Shown here piece by piece: positions 8,180-16,289 of a DNA stretch of 64,000 nt. The stretch spans positions 1 to 64,000 of the forward strand of contig NZ_QQAK01000016.1 in the NCBI RefSeq assembly GCF_003384035.1. Reading direction: 5' to 3'. Made by a program: the position numbers and the translations under genes. The stretch's first letter is position 1, and the number at the start of each line of letters is the position of its first letter. The notes beneath the pieces were generated by a model. The model was not told where the DNA came from and did not search any database. It saw only the letters and a list, made by a program, of their open reading frames with translations. Source of the stretch: Sporosarcina sp. BI001-red. Its GTDB lineage: Bacteria; Bacillota; Bacilli; Bacillales_A; Planococcaceae.

Positions 8180-8383
8180 ATGGCCATCCTCACATTTCTC
8201 ATCATCGCTTGGATCTTGACGCTTTTCAATTTCGAACAACTCGTCATCCAAGCCTTCAAAGAACTATTCGGCAAAGACATCACCAAAGCAACGTATTACT
8301 TCCTATTTCTCGTAATCGGGATATTCGGTGAAATTGTCTTGCTGCTTCAAGGAACGTATTCAGAGTATTTCCTACGGGAATAA
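8180..8383 (+). CDS. Small membrane protein (67 residues)
   Basis: ATG 8180 has GGGAGTG at a suitable distance; the GTG at 8168 lies within that ribosome binding site and is unlikely. Two membrane segments (about 2-18 and 40-61) flank a short amphipathic stretch (QAFKELFGKDITKA). It is second in an operon with the gene at 7993, and the metallopeptidase gene follows 20 nt later. Function unknown. Confidence 0.6.
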   Translation: MAILTFLIIAWILTLFNFEQLVIQAFKELFGKDITKATYYFLFLVIGIFGEIVLLLQGTYSEYFLRE

Positions 8384-8403
8384 ACCAGTAAAAGAGGGAC
8401 ACT

Positions 8404-9057
8404 ATGCAAACCATCATCGACAATGAAACAATTCACTATACCGTACAATACGGAAGAGGAAAAAAGTTGCAGCTGCAGATGGATGCCAGTGGTTTCATCA
8501 CTGTTAAAGCTCCAAATGGAACGACGGAAGAAGCGATTCAGGCACAGCTTCAAAAGTGGGGCAGCTGGATTCTTGAGAAACAGAAAGAAAGAGATGACAA
8601 AAAAGTAAGCCCACTTGCTCGAAAGTACGAGGCGACCGGGACATTCCTCTATCTAGGAGAGGAACGTCCTCTTTGCCAACTAATCCACACCGATGGCCAG
8701 ACTGAAGAACAGTTGAAAATCAATCTGAAAAAATTCTACTTCACCCAATGTAAAACACTTATCGAATCGCGCATTAAACCCTATCAAAAAGAACTTAAAG
8801 TTACATTTAAAAGCATCGATATCATTGAATCTTACCGAAAATGGGGAAGCTGTAACTCCAACAAAAAACTAGAGTTTAACTACCGTCTTGCAATGGCGCC
8901 GGTTGACGTGATCGACTATGTCATCATTCACGAACTCTGTCACTTAACGCACATGAATCACGACCGTTCGTTTTGGCGTCGAGTCGGTAGCATCATGCCT
9001 GACTATAAAGAGAAGGAAGCATATCTAGAACGCATGAACCACATGATGACGCTTTAA
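8404..9057 (+). CDS. YgjP/SprT-like M48-family metallopeptidase domain protein
   Basis: A 217-residue soluble protein. The C-terminal third holds the zinc-binding motif H-E-L-C-H (about residues 176-180) followed by L-T-H-M-N-H-D-R-S-F-W, the arrangement of YgjP-like (DUF45) metal-dependent hydrolases; the Y-R-K-W-G-S-C-N segment before it is also diagnostic. Members are predicted proteases of unknown substrate. GAGGGACACT precedes the ATG. It follows the two small membrane genes by 20 nt and may share their transcript. Confidence 0.85.
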   Translation: MQTIIDNETIHYTVQYGRGKKLQLQMDASGFITVKAPNGTTEEAIQAQLQKWGSWILEKQKERDDKKVSPLARKYEATGTFLYLGEERPLCQLIHTDGQTEEQLKINLKKFYFTQCKTLIESRIKPYQKELKVTFKSIDIIESYRKWGSCNSNKKLEFNYRLAMAPVDVIDYVIIHELCHLTHMNHDRSFWRRVGSIMPDYKEKEAYLERMNHMMTL

Positions 9058-9073
9058 GAAATTCAGAGGATGA

Positions 9074-9577
9074 TCAACCATACAACTCTAAAATTTTCTG
9101 TGAGGGCACAGCAAGAGTATCGCCCAAATCCATAAAATAGGGTAACTGCCACTTTTGTGTGGCAATGGCTTGCTTACTAGTAGGCGTATCCCAACTTGGA
9201 TATACTCTGAAAGCCATTTTTCCATTTGTCTTTTCGGTTTTAAGAATGTTGCGGGCTGCAAGAATCTCTTTTGGAAATACGAATTGCCCGAATTGATTTT
9301 CACTAAATGTGTTAATGACAAGTAAGTCTGGGGACGAATCATAAGAGAAAGGCCGATTGTGATGGTGCTCATCTTTTTCCCGGATTGCGACGAATTGACC
9401 GATCTTTGTAGGCGTTATTTTGGCCACTCGAAAACGAATGGATGTAGTATTTAAAAGGAAGATACCCGCGCTATATTCAGGATTGTAACGCTCTTCGTGA
9501 ATCTCTTGTATAGTGAAATGATTGGGTTGATAAACAATACGATTCACATACGTTAAGGCACGATGAAAGTCATTCAT
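9074..9577 (-). CDS. MepB family protein
   Basis: A 167-residue protein resembling MepB, encoded next to a multidrug efflux gene in Staphylococcus aureus but of unknown activity. Family features are E-x-Y-N-P-E-Y-S-A-G-x-F, R-V-A-K-I-T-P-T-K-I-G-Q-F-V, then F-P-K-E-I-L and the C-terminal K-W-Q-L-P-Y-F-M-D. GAGGGGG lies 6 nt before ATG 9577; a TTG at 9592 overlaps it and is rejected. It converges on the metallopeptidase gene with 16 nt between the stops. No efflux gene is adjacent here. Confidence 0.8.
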   Translation of the reverse strand: MNDFHRALTYVNRIVYQPNHFTIQEIHEERYNPEYSAGIFLLNTTSIRFRVAKITPTKIGQFVAIREKDEHHHNRPFSYDSSPDLLVINTFSENQFGQFVFPKEILAARNILKTEKTNGKMAFRVYPSWDTPTSKQAIATQKWQLPYFMDLGDTLAVPSQKILELYG

Positions 9578-9612
9578 TCTATTCCCCCTCAACTAGTTGT
9601 TTACTTCTAAAC

Positions 9613-9626
9613 GGAACATTTGTTCT
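9613..9626 (+). promoter_or_regulatory. Probable LexA/DinR (SOS) box
   Basis: The 14-mer GGAACATTTGTTCT contains the palindromic core GAAC-N4-GTTC of the Bacillus SOS box (consensus CGAACRNRYGTTYC from the literature), with mismatches only at the edges and one central base. It sits between the divergent MepB gene and the two-gene XRE cluster at 9680-10221, with an AT-rich TATATGTAT just downstream that could be a -10. Confidence 0.55.
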
Positions 9627-9679
9627 ATTGTATATGTATCGAGGAAAAACTGCAACATACAGCTGGATTAAGTAGGGAC

Positions 9680-9892
9680 ATGTATAATATGGCGTCTCAG
9701 GACTTTACAGTTTTGTGGAGGCGAAAAGACAAACGATTGTCATCTATTGATTGTGTCATTGTGAAATATTTTCTGAAAACAAGAGATCCGAATGTGGATG
9801 ACACGGATAGGATGAGAGATTTAACATTTGAAATGTATGAGAGGGTCAAAAGGAATCCTGAATACTATATAGAAGGAGTTGAGGAATCGTGA
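9680..9892 (+). CDS. Hypothetical protein, partner of the downstream XRE gene
   Basis: A 70-residue soluble protein (LWRRKDKRLSSIDCVIVKYF, then a charged helix DDTDRMRDLTFEMYERVKRN). The start is uncertain: ATG 9680 and ATG 9689 both lack a good ribosome binding site, while GAGG lies 6 nt before an in-frame CTG at 9651. Its last codons overlap the GTG of the XRE gene by 4 nt, so translation is coupled. It has the size and position of a toxin or small partner in a type II TA-like pair, but I recognise no toxin fold. Confidence 0.5.
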   Translation: MYNMASQDFTVLWRRKDKRLSSIDCVIVKYFLKTRDPNVDDTDRMRDLTFEMYERVKRNPEYYIEGVEES

Positions 9893-10221
9893 GAAAAGCT
9901 AAAAACCTTTTAGACATGACGACCAGCATGTTAAAAGAAGGACACCCAGAATTAAAGGCATCATTAGAAGGACTGTCCCCTGTATATGCAAGAATCATTT
10001 TTTCTCGACGTATGGAATTGGGATTTTCCCAACAAGAATTATCCGGAAAAGCCCATACAGGGTTGAAAACAATTTCTAGGGCAGAGGGAGGATTTGATAA
10101 CCTCTCTACTGAAACCTATGATAAGATATTCCATGCTTTAGACTTGGACGTTCAAGATATTGCTCAAGCCATGATTCAACTAAAGAATAGTAAAGATGAG
10201 CTTTCTGTCACAACGGTGTGA
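9889..10221 (+). CDS. XRE family helix-turn-helix regulator
   Basis: A 110-residue protein with a Cro/C1-type HTH at about residues 38-92 (RRMELGFSQQELSGKAHTGLKTISRAEGG, then DKIFHALDLDV). The GTG start overlaps the previous stop by 4 nt (GTGA). An N-terminal extension of about 35 residues may contact the partner. The pair lies behind a LexA-like box, so it may be induced by DNA damage, as in some TA pairs or prophage-derived modules. Confidence 0.8.
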   Translation: MRKAKNLLDMTTSMLKEGHPELKASLEGLSPVYARIIFSRRMELGFSQQELSGKAHTGLKTISRAEGGFDNLSTETYDKIFHALDLDVQDIAQAMIQLKNSKDELSVTTV

Positions 10222-10270
10222 TTAGTTGTCTATATCTATTAGCTATACTTAAGAAACAACTATAATAAAC

Positions 10271-10313
10271 AGGGAAAGCCGCCACAATCAATATGAGTGT
10301 GGCGGCTTTTCCT
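10271..10313 (+). terminator. Rho-independent terminator
   Basis: GGAAAGCCGCCACA pairs with TGTGGCGGCTTTTCC around an AT-rich loop. It ends the XRE pair. Confidence 0.85.
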
Positions 10314-10318
10314 ATTTC

Positions 10319-10423
10319 CTAGTTCACTTCAGTCTGTCCCATCATGCCATTATCTTCATGCTCTAGTATGTGGTAGTGGTACATATACACTCCTTTTGCT
10401 ACCGGTTCGATATAAGGTGACGT
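10319..10423 (-). pseudogene. C-terminal remnant of a multicopper oxidase
   Basis: The minus strand encodes [20 protein letters not shown] then TEVN and stop. This is the last copper motif of CotA/CueO-type multicopper oxidases (H-C-H-I-L-E-H-E-D-x-G-M-M). The type 1 copper cysteine is replaced by tyrosine, and no homologous sequence extends beyond about 35 residues, so it is a dead fragment. The following stretch to 10705 shows no other gene. Confidence 0.75.
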
Positions 10424-10705
10424 GGCAAACGATTACTGCTATAAATACAATCCTACATTGCAAGTAGCGCTTTTCCAGTAAGACATTCGCCGGTCATTTT
10501 AATCATTCTACCTAAGATGAATCATAAGTAGGCAATGTCGCTATTTACTTTGATAAGCGAACTGACACTATTAAACCTTTGTAAACTTTCGCAGGAATGC
10601 TATCTAACTAGCAGCAGTCATGATACCTTCAGGAGAGAGAAGACCCACTTCTAAACCTGAAACATAAGAATTATATATACGAACTACCACTAAAAGGAGC
10701 GTCCC
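10424..10705. other. Intergenic region upstream of the chromate transporter
   Basis: No open frame with coding character, and no clear promoter or riboswitch fold seen. An AAAGGAG ribosome binding site for the transporter gene begins at 10692. Confidence 0.5.
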
Positions 10706-11899
10706 ATGAAGCCAGAGAATTTAAATCGAACTATGAAAGCATACATAGAGATCTTGTTAGTCTCAACCCGTCTAGGACTAACATCTTTTGGAGGACCCAC
10801 TGCACACTTAGGTTATTTCCATTCTGAATACGTGCGCAGAAGAAAGTGGATGGACGAAAAAAGCTATGCAGATCTCGTAGCATTGTCGCAATTCTTACCA
10901 GGACCAGCGAGCAGTCAAGTGGGAATAGGAATCGGCGTCATGCGAGCGGGTGTCCTCGGCGGCATCGTCTCGTTTCTTGGATTCACACTTCCTTCTGTCA
11001 TTGCGCTCATCCTGTTTGCAGGACTACTTACTGCAACGGATATCGGAAGTACAGGATGGATTCACGGGTTGAAACTTGTTGCGGTGGCGGTCGTTGCTCA
11101 TGCCATCCTCGGAATGGCCAAGAACCTTACGCCAGATATCACGAGGAAAACGATTGCACTTCTTGCACTGATGGGTACACTGCTGTGGCAATCTGCATGG
11201 ACTCAAGTTGGCGTTATTTTAATCGCAGCATTCTTAGGATTCCTGCTGTTCAAACAACAAAAAGAAGCAGAACCTGCGACATCGACTTTCCCGATTACGA
11301 AACGCGTATCTGCGATTTGTCTTTTGTTGTTTGTTGGGTTATTAGTTTTATTACCCATCCTTCGGGAACTGACAGGGTCAGTCTGGATTGCCATGATAGA
11401 TAGTTTCTACCGATCCGGGTCACTCGTATTCGGTGGAGGACATGTCGTCTTGCCTTTACTCGAACAGGAACTCGTTCCAACTGGTTGGATCAGCGAAGAA
11501 TCCTTCTTAGCTGGATACGGAGCAACACAAGCTGTACCTGGTCCGCTCTTCACATTTGCTGCCTACTTAGGCACCGTCATGAAAGGATGGCAAGGCGGAC
11601 TAGTCGCAACGTTCGCTGTGTTCTTGCCCGCATTTCTGCTCATTCTAGGGGCTCTTCCGTTTTGGGATTCCCTACGCAATAACCCAAAAGTCAAAGGAGC
11701 CATCATGGGCGTCAATGCAGCGGTGATTGGTATTTTAATCTCTGCCTTCTATTCCCCAATCTGGACCAGTTCCGTCTTACAAGCTGAGGATTTTGCATTA
11801 GCTGCTGTGTTGTTCTCCATGCTCGCGTATTGGAAACTGCCTCCGTGGATGGTTGTCGTCGCGGGAGCTCTTGGCGGTATGGTAGTGTCATTTGTGTAA
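10706..11899 (+). CDS. chrA: Chromate efflux transporter, two-domain ChrA
   Basis: A 397-residue membrane protein of the CHR superfamily, which exports chromate (and perhaps sulfate-like anions) driven by the membrane potential. It has the long form with two homologous halves. The first carries S-F-G-G-P-x-A-H-L-G-Y-F and FLPGPASSQVGIGIG; the second repeats them as F-G-G-G-H-V-V-L-P-L-L and Q-A-V-P-G-P-L-F-T-F-A-A-Y-L-G. About 10-12 hydrophobic segments are visible. AAAGGAG lies 8 nt before the ATG, and a strong terminator follows. Confidence 0.95.
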   Translation: MKPENLNRTMKAYIEILLVSTRLGLTSFGGPTAHLGYFHSEYVRRRKWMDEKSYADLVALSQFLPGPASSQVGIGIGVMRAGVLGGIVSFLGFTLPSVIALILFAGLLTATDIGSTGWIHGLKLVAVAVVAHAILGMAKNLTPDITRKTIALLALMGTLLWQSAWTQVGVILIAAFLGFLLFKQQKEAEPATSTFPITKRVSAICLLLFVGLLVLLPILRELTGSVWIAMIDSFYRSGSLVFGGGHVVLPLLEQELVPTGWISEESFLAGYGATQAVPGPLFTFAAYLGTVMKGWQGGLVATFAVFLPAFLLILGALPFWDSLRNNPKVKGAIMGVNAAVIGILISAFYSPIWTSSVLQAEDFALAAVLFSMLAYWKLPPWMVVVAGALGGMVVSFV

Positions 11900-11905
11900 A
11901 TTCAT

Positions 11906-11943
11906 AAAACCCGTCCCAATCGTGCATTGGGACGGGTTTTTTA
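11906..11943 (+). terminator. Rho-independent terminator
   Basis: AAAACCCGTCCCAA pairs with TTGGGACGGGTTTT around CGTGCA, followed by TT. Placed between chrA and the convergent carboxypeptidase gene, it probably works in both directions. Confidence 0.9.
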
Positions 11944-11985
11944 GTTCCTATTTCGTTTGTGTTGCACAGGGTGATGAAAAGACTC

Positions 11986-12894
11986 TTACTCACTCGCACT
12001 GACATCTGCAAACAGCTCCAATGTATCTTTTTTCTGTGCATGATCCGGATGACTAATGTCTGCCAAGGGGGCTCCCATGACGATACTAATGTACTCCCGA
12101 TTTCCAGCAGTACCGAATGTGGCCCAGCACTGACCGGCATCGTAAGTAGTGCCTGATTTTCCGCCGAGAATCTTGAATCCGTCCTGTACCTCTGTAGTTA
12201 ACGAAGAAAGGACTGTGGATTTCAAAGCAATGCCCTGGGGATGCTCTGCAGTCGACGTTGTCTGAAACGTCCCTTTAGTTAATATTGCTTTAAAGTTTTG
12301 GTTATCAAGTGCGTAATTCAGTAGCTTGGCCATATCTGAAGCGGTCGTATATTGCTTTGGATCATCCAGCCCCTCGGGATTCATGAAGTGGGTCCGAGTC
12401 ATTCCAAGTTCTGCCGCTTTCTCGTTCATGAGCTGGACAAACTGTTTCGTACTTCCTGCTACATGGATTGCCAAAGAGTTGGATGCTTCACCGCCTGAAG
12501 GTAAAATCGTGCCATACAGCAAATCGCGGTACGTGACCTTCTCTCGACCATAGAACCCAGCCATCGAAGCATTTTGCGCTACCATCTTCTGATACGTATC
12601 AGTATCGACCGGTGCACTTGCAGAGAGATTCTCAATATGTTCGAGCGCAACGATGGTTGTCATCATTTTCGTCAGCGATGCAGGATACGCTTTCTCATTC
12701 GCATTTTTCTCATAAACCGCTTTCCCGCTAACCCTTTCCACCATATAGATGTACGGACTCGCGTACCTATCAGTCTGATAATCGTCTAATGACTCTTTAC
12801 TATTCTTTCCGCTCCAACCCGTAACGTTCAAAGCAATTGATAGAACGACAATGAAAAGGACCAATCCCTTTAAAAACGCCCACAACTTCCTCAT
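11986..12894 (-). CDS. D-alanyl-D-alanine carboxypeptidase (S11 family, low-molecular-mass PBP)
   Basis: A 302-residue protein with an N-terminal signal/anchor (about 5-26). The S11 active-site motifs are in order: S-L-T-K at 73-76 (nucleophile Ser73), S-G-G at 133-135, and G-G-K-S-G-T-T near the C-terminus (a K-S-G version of K-T-G). Such enzymes trim the terminal D-Ala of peptidoglycan stem peptides outside the membrane. The beta-rich C-terminal domain of PBP5 types is absent. ATG 12894 is chosen because AAAGGT precedes it; upstream codons are not coding-like. Confidence 0.9.
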   Translation of the reverse strand: MRKLWAFLKGLVLFIVVLSIALNVTGWSGKNSKESLDDYQTDRYASPYIYMVERVSGKAVYEKNANEKAYPASLTKMMTTIVALEHIENLSASAPVDTDTYQKMVAQNASMAGFYGREKVTYRDLLYGTILPSGGEASNSLAIHVAGSTKQFVQLMNEKAAELGMTRTHFMNPEGLDDPKQYTTASDMAKLLNYALDNQNFKAILTKGTFQTTSTAEHPQGIALKSTVLSSLTTEVQDGFKILGGKSGTTYDAGQCWATFGTAGNREYISIVMGAPLADISHPDHAQKKDTLELFADVSASE

Positions 12895-13291
12895 CTTGCA
12901 TCTACCTTTCATACCGCGGTGATTCCCGCACATTTCTTTCTCTATGATGTTAAGTATAAAGGACAACTATGAAGAAAAGCACAATGAAAAAATGAAGTTT
13001 TTCTTAAGATGATGTTGGGGAGGTTAAAATGTGAGAGCCAATTGAGACTTACTGGAAGGGTCATGAATGTTTAAATAGATGAGAATACTACATGTTCTTA
13101 CAACAAAGAAAGCATACTATCCAAACTTTACACTCATACGATTCCTAACTGGCAGGGAAGAAACACAACTTAAAAACGAGACCTGTGCACGAAATCATTA
13201 AGACTGTACATGACACAGACGGCAATCAATAATACATATGGTAAACTGATGAAAACGAGTAAAGTCTAATTTCAGTAGGATGGTGTTACAC
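12895..13291. other. Intergenic region between divergent genes
   Basis: AT-rich, with no supported gene on either strand. It must hold the promoters for the carboxypeptidase gene (leftward) and the mntA/hepT pair (rightward), but no -35/-10 pair is strong enough to place. Confidence 0.4.
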
Positions 13292-13702
13292 GTGCTTAAA
13301 GAAGAAGTGAAAAGTCTGTTAATCAATGAAATTGTAGAGAGGATGAACCCTGCTTTCGTCGTACTATTCGGATCATTTGCAAAGGGAACAGCTCATGCAG
13401 GAAGCGATATTGATTTGGCATATTTCAGTAGAAAAGAGCTATCTTCCTATGAACGTTTTATATTCACTTCAGAACTTGCAGAAATGACAGGATATGAAGT
13501 GGACTTAATAGATATTAGACAAATCGATACAGTGTTTTCGATGCGGATTTTCGAGCAGGGAATGCCGATTTATACTCAAGATGAAAATGAATATAAGCTT
13601 CAGAAAATGAAAGCTTACAGCATGTACGCTGCGCTAAGCGAGCAACGTGCTCCTATCATTGGGAGTATTAAAAATAGAGGGAGTGTATTCGGGGATGAAT
13701 GA
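13292..13702 (+). CDS. mntA: MntA-type nucleotidyltransferase antitoxin
   Basis: A 136-residue minimal nucleotidyltransferase with the exact GSx10DxD motif of MntA: G-S-F-A-K-G-T-A-H-A-G-S-D-I-D-L. In characterised type VII systems MntA poly-adenylylates a tyrosine of its HepT partner and so silences it. GTG 13292 has AGGATGGTG at good spacing; an ATG at 13280 overlaps that site. The next gene overlaps this one by 8 nt, so expression is coupled. Confidence 0.85.
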   Translation: MLKEEVKSLLINEIVERMNPAFVVLFGSFAKGTAHAGSDIDLAYFSRKELSSYERFIFTSELAEMTGYEVDLIDIRQIDTVFSMRIFEQGMPIYTQDENEYKLQKMKAYSMYAALSEQRAPIIGSIKNRGSVFGDE

Positions 13703-14096
13703 TGTCATTCTTAACAAAACAGCTGTCATTGAGCGAGGTTTAAGTCGTATTCATGAGGTATACGAAGGAAACCGAGAAAACTTAACGGATTATACAAAAC
13801 AAGACAGTATCATCCTCAATATTCAGCGAGCTTGTGAAGCGAGCATCGATCTAGCCATGCATGTAGTAAGTGAACGTAAATTAGGTGTACCAAAAGCAAG
13901 TCGCGAGGTATTCAGATTCTTGCAGGAAGCGAAACTTATCGAGGCAGACTTGGCTAGTTCCTTAATGAATATGGTCGGCTTCCGGAATATTGCTGTACAT
14001 GACTATCAGACACTTGACCTTGATATTTTAGAAGCTATTTTAGAGAAACATATTGATGATTTTAGAAGTTTTTCAAAGATTATCTTATATATGTGA
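13695..14096 (+). CDS. hepT: HepT-like ribonuclease toxin (DUF86)
   Basis: A 133-residue all-helical HEPN-domain protein. The catalytic R-x4-H-x-Y motif is present as R-N-I-A-V-H-D-Y, where the Tyr is the residue modified by MntA in known pairs. ATG 13695 lies inside the end of mntA. Together they form a toxin-antitoxin module with both active-site motifs intact, so it is probably functional. Ended by a terminator at 14166. Confidence 0.85.
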   Translation: MNDVILNKTAVIERGLSRIHEVYEGNRENLTDYTKQDSIILNIQRACEASIDLAMHVVSERKLGVPKASREVFRFLQEAKLIEADLASSLMNMVGFRNIAVHDYQTLDLDILEAILEKHIDDFRSFSKIILYM

Positions 14097-14165
14097 AACT
14101 ACGGTGTGTGATAGCACTATACAAAATAGAACGAAGGAGCACTGAAAAGATTAGGCGCATGATAA

Positions 14166-14205
14166 AAGAGAGCTGGAAATCAAAATGATTTCCAGCTCTC
14201 TTTTA
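14166..14205 (+). terminator. Bidirectional rho-independent terminator
   Basis: AAGAGAGCTGGAAATCA pairs with TGATTTCCAGCTCTCTTTT. It lies between convergent hepT and the symporter gene, with A- and T-runs on both sides. Confidence 0.9.
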
Positions 14206-14258
14206 ATTGTAGTTAATCCATACTAGCTAACCACACAATGTTTCTAAGCATGGTCCAC

Positions 14259-15245
14259 TTAGCGGAGCTTAACCGTCTGAACAGGAAGCGTACTTGGGTC
14301 CTGTTCAGGTTGTTCCCCTACAGCAGGTTTCTTCGACCAAATCGTCGCAAGAATTGGACCTGAAATGTTATGCCAGATCGCCCCCCAAACACTTGGAAGA
14401 GCAGCAAGTGGTCCAAAGTGTGCGGTAGCAAGAGCAACGCCGAGTCCTGAATTCTGCATGCCGACTTCAATGGAAATGGCTCTTCGATCGGACTCATTTA
14501 ATCCGAGCATTAAAGCAGTGCAGTAGCCAAGCAGCAATCCAAAGCCGTTATGAAGGAAAACTGCTGCAAAAACAACAAAACCGGAAGAGATGACATTGCC
14601 TGCATTCGCAGATGTGACCGCCGTTACAATAATAAGGATAGCCAGAACCGAAATAAGTGGAACAACTGAGACACTCTTCTCCACTGCTTTCGGGAAAAAC
14701 TTTCTGACCAACAGACCCAATACAATCGGAACAATGATGACTTGGACAATTGACTTAAACATCGACATCGGGTCAACCGGCATCCACTGTCCTGCAAGCC
14801 ATAACAGCAATAGTGGTGTTACAACAGGTGCAAGCAGTGTAGAAAAGGAAGTCATCGCAACAGACAATGCCAAATTCCCTTTCGCCAAATAGACCATCAC
14901 GTTAGAAGACGTCCCACCTGGAACGCATCCGAGGAGTACTAGACCAGCAGCCAATTCTGGCGGAAGCTTGAGTACATAAGCAATCGCAAACGCAACAAGC
15001 GGCATGATCAAGAACTGAGCAGCTACTCCTACAATAACAGGCAACGGTTTCGTAGCGATAATCTTAAAATCCACCGCCTTCAACGTCAGCCCCATTCCAA
15101 ACATAACAACCCCGAGCAATATAGAAATATAAGCACCTAACCCTAGAAACGGTGTGGGGAATAGAAACGCCATAAGCGCTGCAATGATGACCCACACTGC
15201 AAAATATTTTCCTGCGAACGAACTGATCGACTCAAGTGCTTTCAT
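14259..15245 (-). CDS. Bile acid:sodium symporter (BASS) family transporter
   Basis: A 328-residue membrane protein with about nine to ten hydrophobic segments. Family features are G-x-V-M-F-G-M-G-L-T-L near residue 45-55, L-L-G-C-V-P-G-G-T-S-S-N-V-M-V-Y-L-A-K-G-N (the conserved crossover region) and E-V-G-M-Q-N-S-G-L-G-V-A-L-A. Members move pantoate, keto acids or bile acids with sodium; the substrate here is unknown. AAGGAGG lies before the ATG. It is a single gene that shares a terminator with hepT. Confidence 0.9.
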   Translation of the reverse strand: MKALESISSFAGKYFAVWVIIAALMAFLFPTPFLGLGAYISILLGVVMFGMGLTLKAVDFKIIATKPLPVIVGVAAQFLIMPLVAFAIAYVLKLPPELAAGLVLLGCVPGGTSSNVMVYLAKGNLALSVAMTSFSTLLAPVVTPLLLLWLAGQWMPVDPMSMFKSIVQVIIVPIVLGLLVRKFFPKAVEKSVSVVPLISVLAILIIVTAVTSANAGNVISSGFVVFAAVFLHNGFGLLLGYCTALMLGLNESDRRAISIEVGMQNSGLGVALATAHFGPLAALPSVWGAIWHNISGPILATIWSKKPAVGEQPEQDPSTLPVQTVKLR

Positions 15246-15678
15246 TGTGGAACCTCCTTGGTTAATACTGAATGGTGTTTTGGTAAGTGAAATACATACT
15301 TAGTTAAGTGAAGCATTTCTTCCGCTTAACATTGTGTATTGTTCTTGCACTCCGTTCCTGAAGAAAGATCTAAAAGAATAGAGAGTATTTCGTCTATAGA
15401 AACAATAAAAACAATTATACGCAACTATCGGAATATTACAAGATATATTTGATATTGCTATGTTGTTGATTTGTTAAGCTGCAATATTAATGCAGAGAAG
15501 TTTGCTAAGCGCTGGAGCTGAAGCACTGTGTAGTGGACATGCAAAGTTATAAGGTAATTCAATCAGAAATGAATCTGGAATTTTTTTTGCACAGTGGCAA
15601 AATATGTTCCCAACAGGTGATTATGATGGAGAAAACCAGAATTTTATACACATAACTGTTCAGATATGTAAAAAGAGT
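15246..15678. other. Intergenic region with a decayed coding trace
   Basis: No intact gene. Near 15579-15655 the plus strand reads FFAQWQNMFPTGDYDGENQN without a start, which looks like a small relic of unknown origin. Confidence 0.3.
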
Positions 15679-15706
15679 TTGACATTTTAAAGTGGCAAGT
15701 TATAAT
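15679..15706 (+). promoter_or_regulatory. Promoter with overlapping operator for the membrane protein/XRE pair
   Basis: A consensus -35 TTGACA (15679-15684), a 16-nt spacer and a perfect -10 TATAAT (15701-15706). The -35 and spacer form an imperfect palindrome, TTGACATTTTAAAGTGGCAA, with 8 of 10 positions pairing. Confidence 0.8.
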
Positions 15707-15724
15707 TTGAAATGTAAAGAGTAT

Positions 15725-15740
15725 TTGACACTTTTAAAGG
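15725..15740 (+). promoter_or_regulatory. Second copy of the operator-like sequence
   Basis: TTGACACTTTTAAAGG repeats the left part of the element at 15679 and lies between the promoter and the ribosome binding site. Two spaced copies suggest cooperative binding by the XRE protein encoded downstream (inference). Confidence 0.5.
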
Positions 15741-15750
15741 GGATGTTGTA

Positions 15751-16053
15751 ATGGATTGGATTGTTGTATTATTTATAGCCATGCTATCACTATTTGGAAT
15801 GGCCATTATACTCACACTAATATCGTTGACCAAACTCGGAGATGAAAGAAAAACTCTAATTAAAATGAAAGCCCAATCGTTTTCGTTCATAGTCGTCTTT
15901 TTCATGATACTTATCCATATAGCAAGATCAGCATATATGGCATTGGATAAAGGTGACCTCGATTACGGAATAACCCCCCTCCCATTTCTATTTACAGTAT
16001 CCCTGATCTATTTAGTAACTCTGCGGACGTTCAAAAAGAAATATGGTGATTAA
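15751..16053 (+). CDS. Three-helix membrane protein paired with an XRE regulator
   Basis: A 100-residue protein with hydrophobic segments at about 3-27, 44-66 and 75-93 and a basic C-terminus. AAAGGGGATG precedes the ATG. The regulator gene starts directly after its stop. Small membrane protein plus tiny XRE repressor pairs of this layout are common in Firmicutes; the membrane partner is usually of DUF2178/DUF3796 type and of unknown role. I cannot assign the exact family. Confidence 0.7.
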   Translation: MDWIVVLFIAMLSLFGMAIILTLISLTKLGDERKTLIKMKAQSFSFIVVFFMILIHIARSAYMALDKGDLDYGITPLPFLFTVSLIYLVTLRTFKKKYGD

Positions 16054-16245
16054 GTGAAAAACCGAATTAAGGAGCTACGAAAACTGACAAAGCTATCTCA
16101 AGAAGAGCTAGCGTTCCGATGCAAAGTAAGCAGGCAAACGATCAATGCAATTGAAAATGACAAATACGATCCTACCTTGCAGTTAGCTTTTAACCTAGCA
16201 GAAGTTTTGAATACTACTGTGGATGAACTTTTTATAAAGGAGTAA
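16054..16245 (+). CDS. Small XRE family transcriptional regulator (63 residues)
   Basis: The protein is little more than a Cro/C1-type HTH: RIKELRKLTKLSQEELA, then VSRQTINAIENDKYDPTLQL and a final V-D-E-L-F. The GTG start abuts the stop of the membrane gene. It probably represses its own promoter at 15679. Followed by a terminator. Confidence 0.9.
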   Translation: MKNRIKELRKLTKLSQEELAFRCKVSRQTINAIENDKYDPTLQLAFNLAEVLNTTVDELFIKE

Positions 16246-16247
16246 AT

Positions 16248-16289
16248 AAAGAAGACCTGTCATAGAGAGCATGACAGGTCTTCTTTGTG
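16248..16289 (+). terminator. Rho-independent terminator
   Basis: AAAGAAGACCTGTCAT pairs perfectly with ATGACAGGTCTTCTTT around AGAGAGC. It ends the XRE operon. Confidence 0.9.

Noticed and set aside
7695..8180. A 161-codon minus-strand frame
   Set aside because: It overlaps the SDR end, a strong terminator and a small membrane gene with a good ribosome binding site on the other strand.
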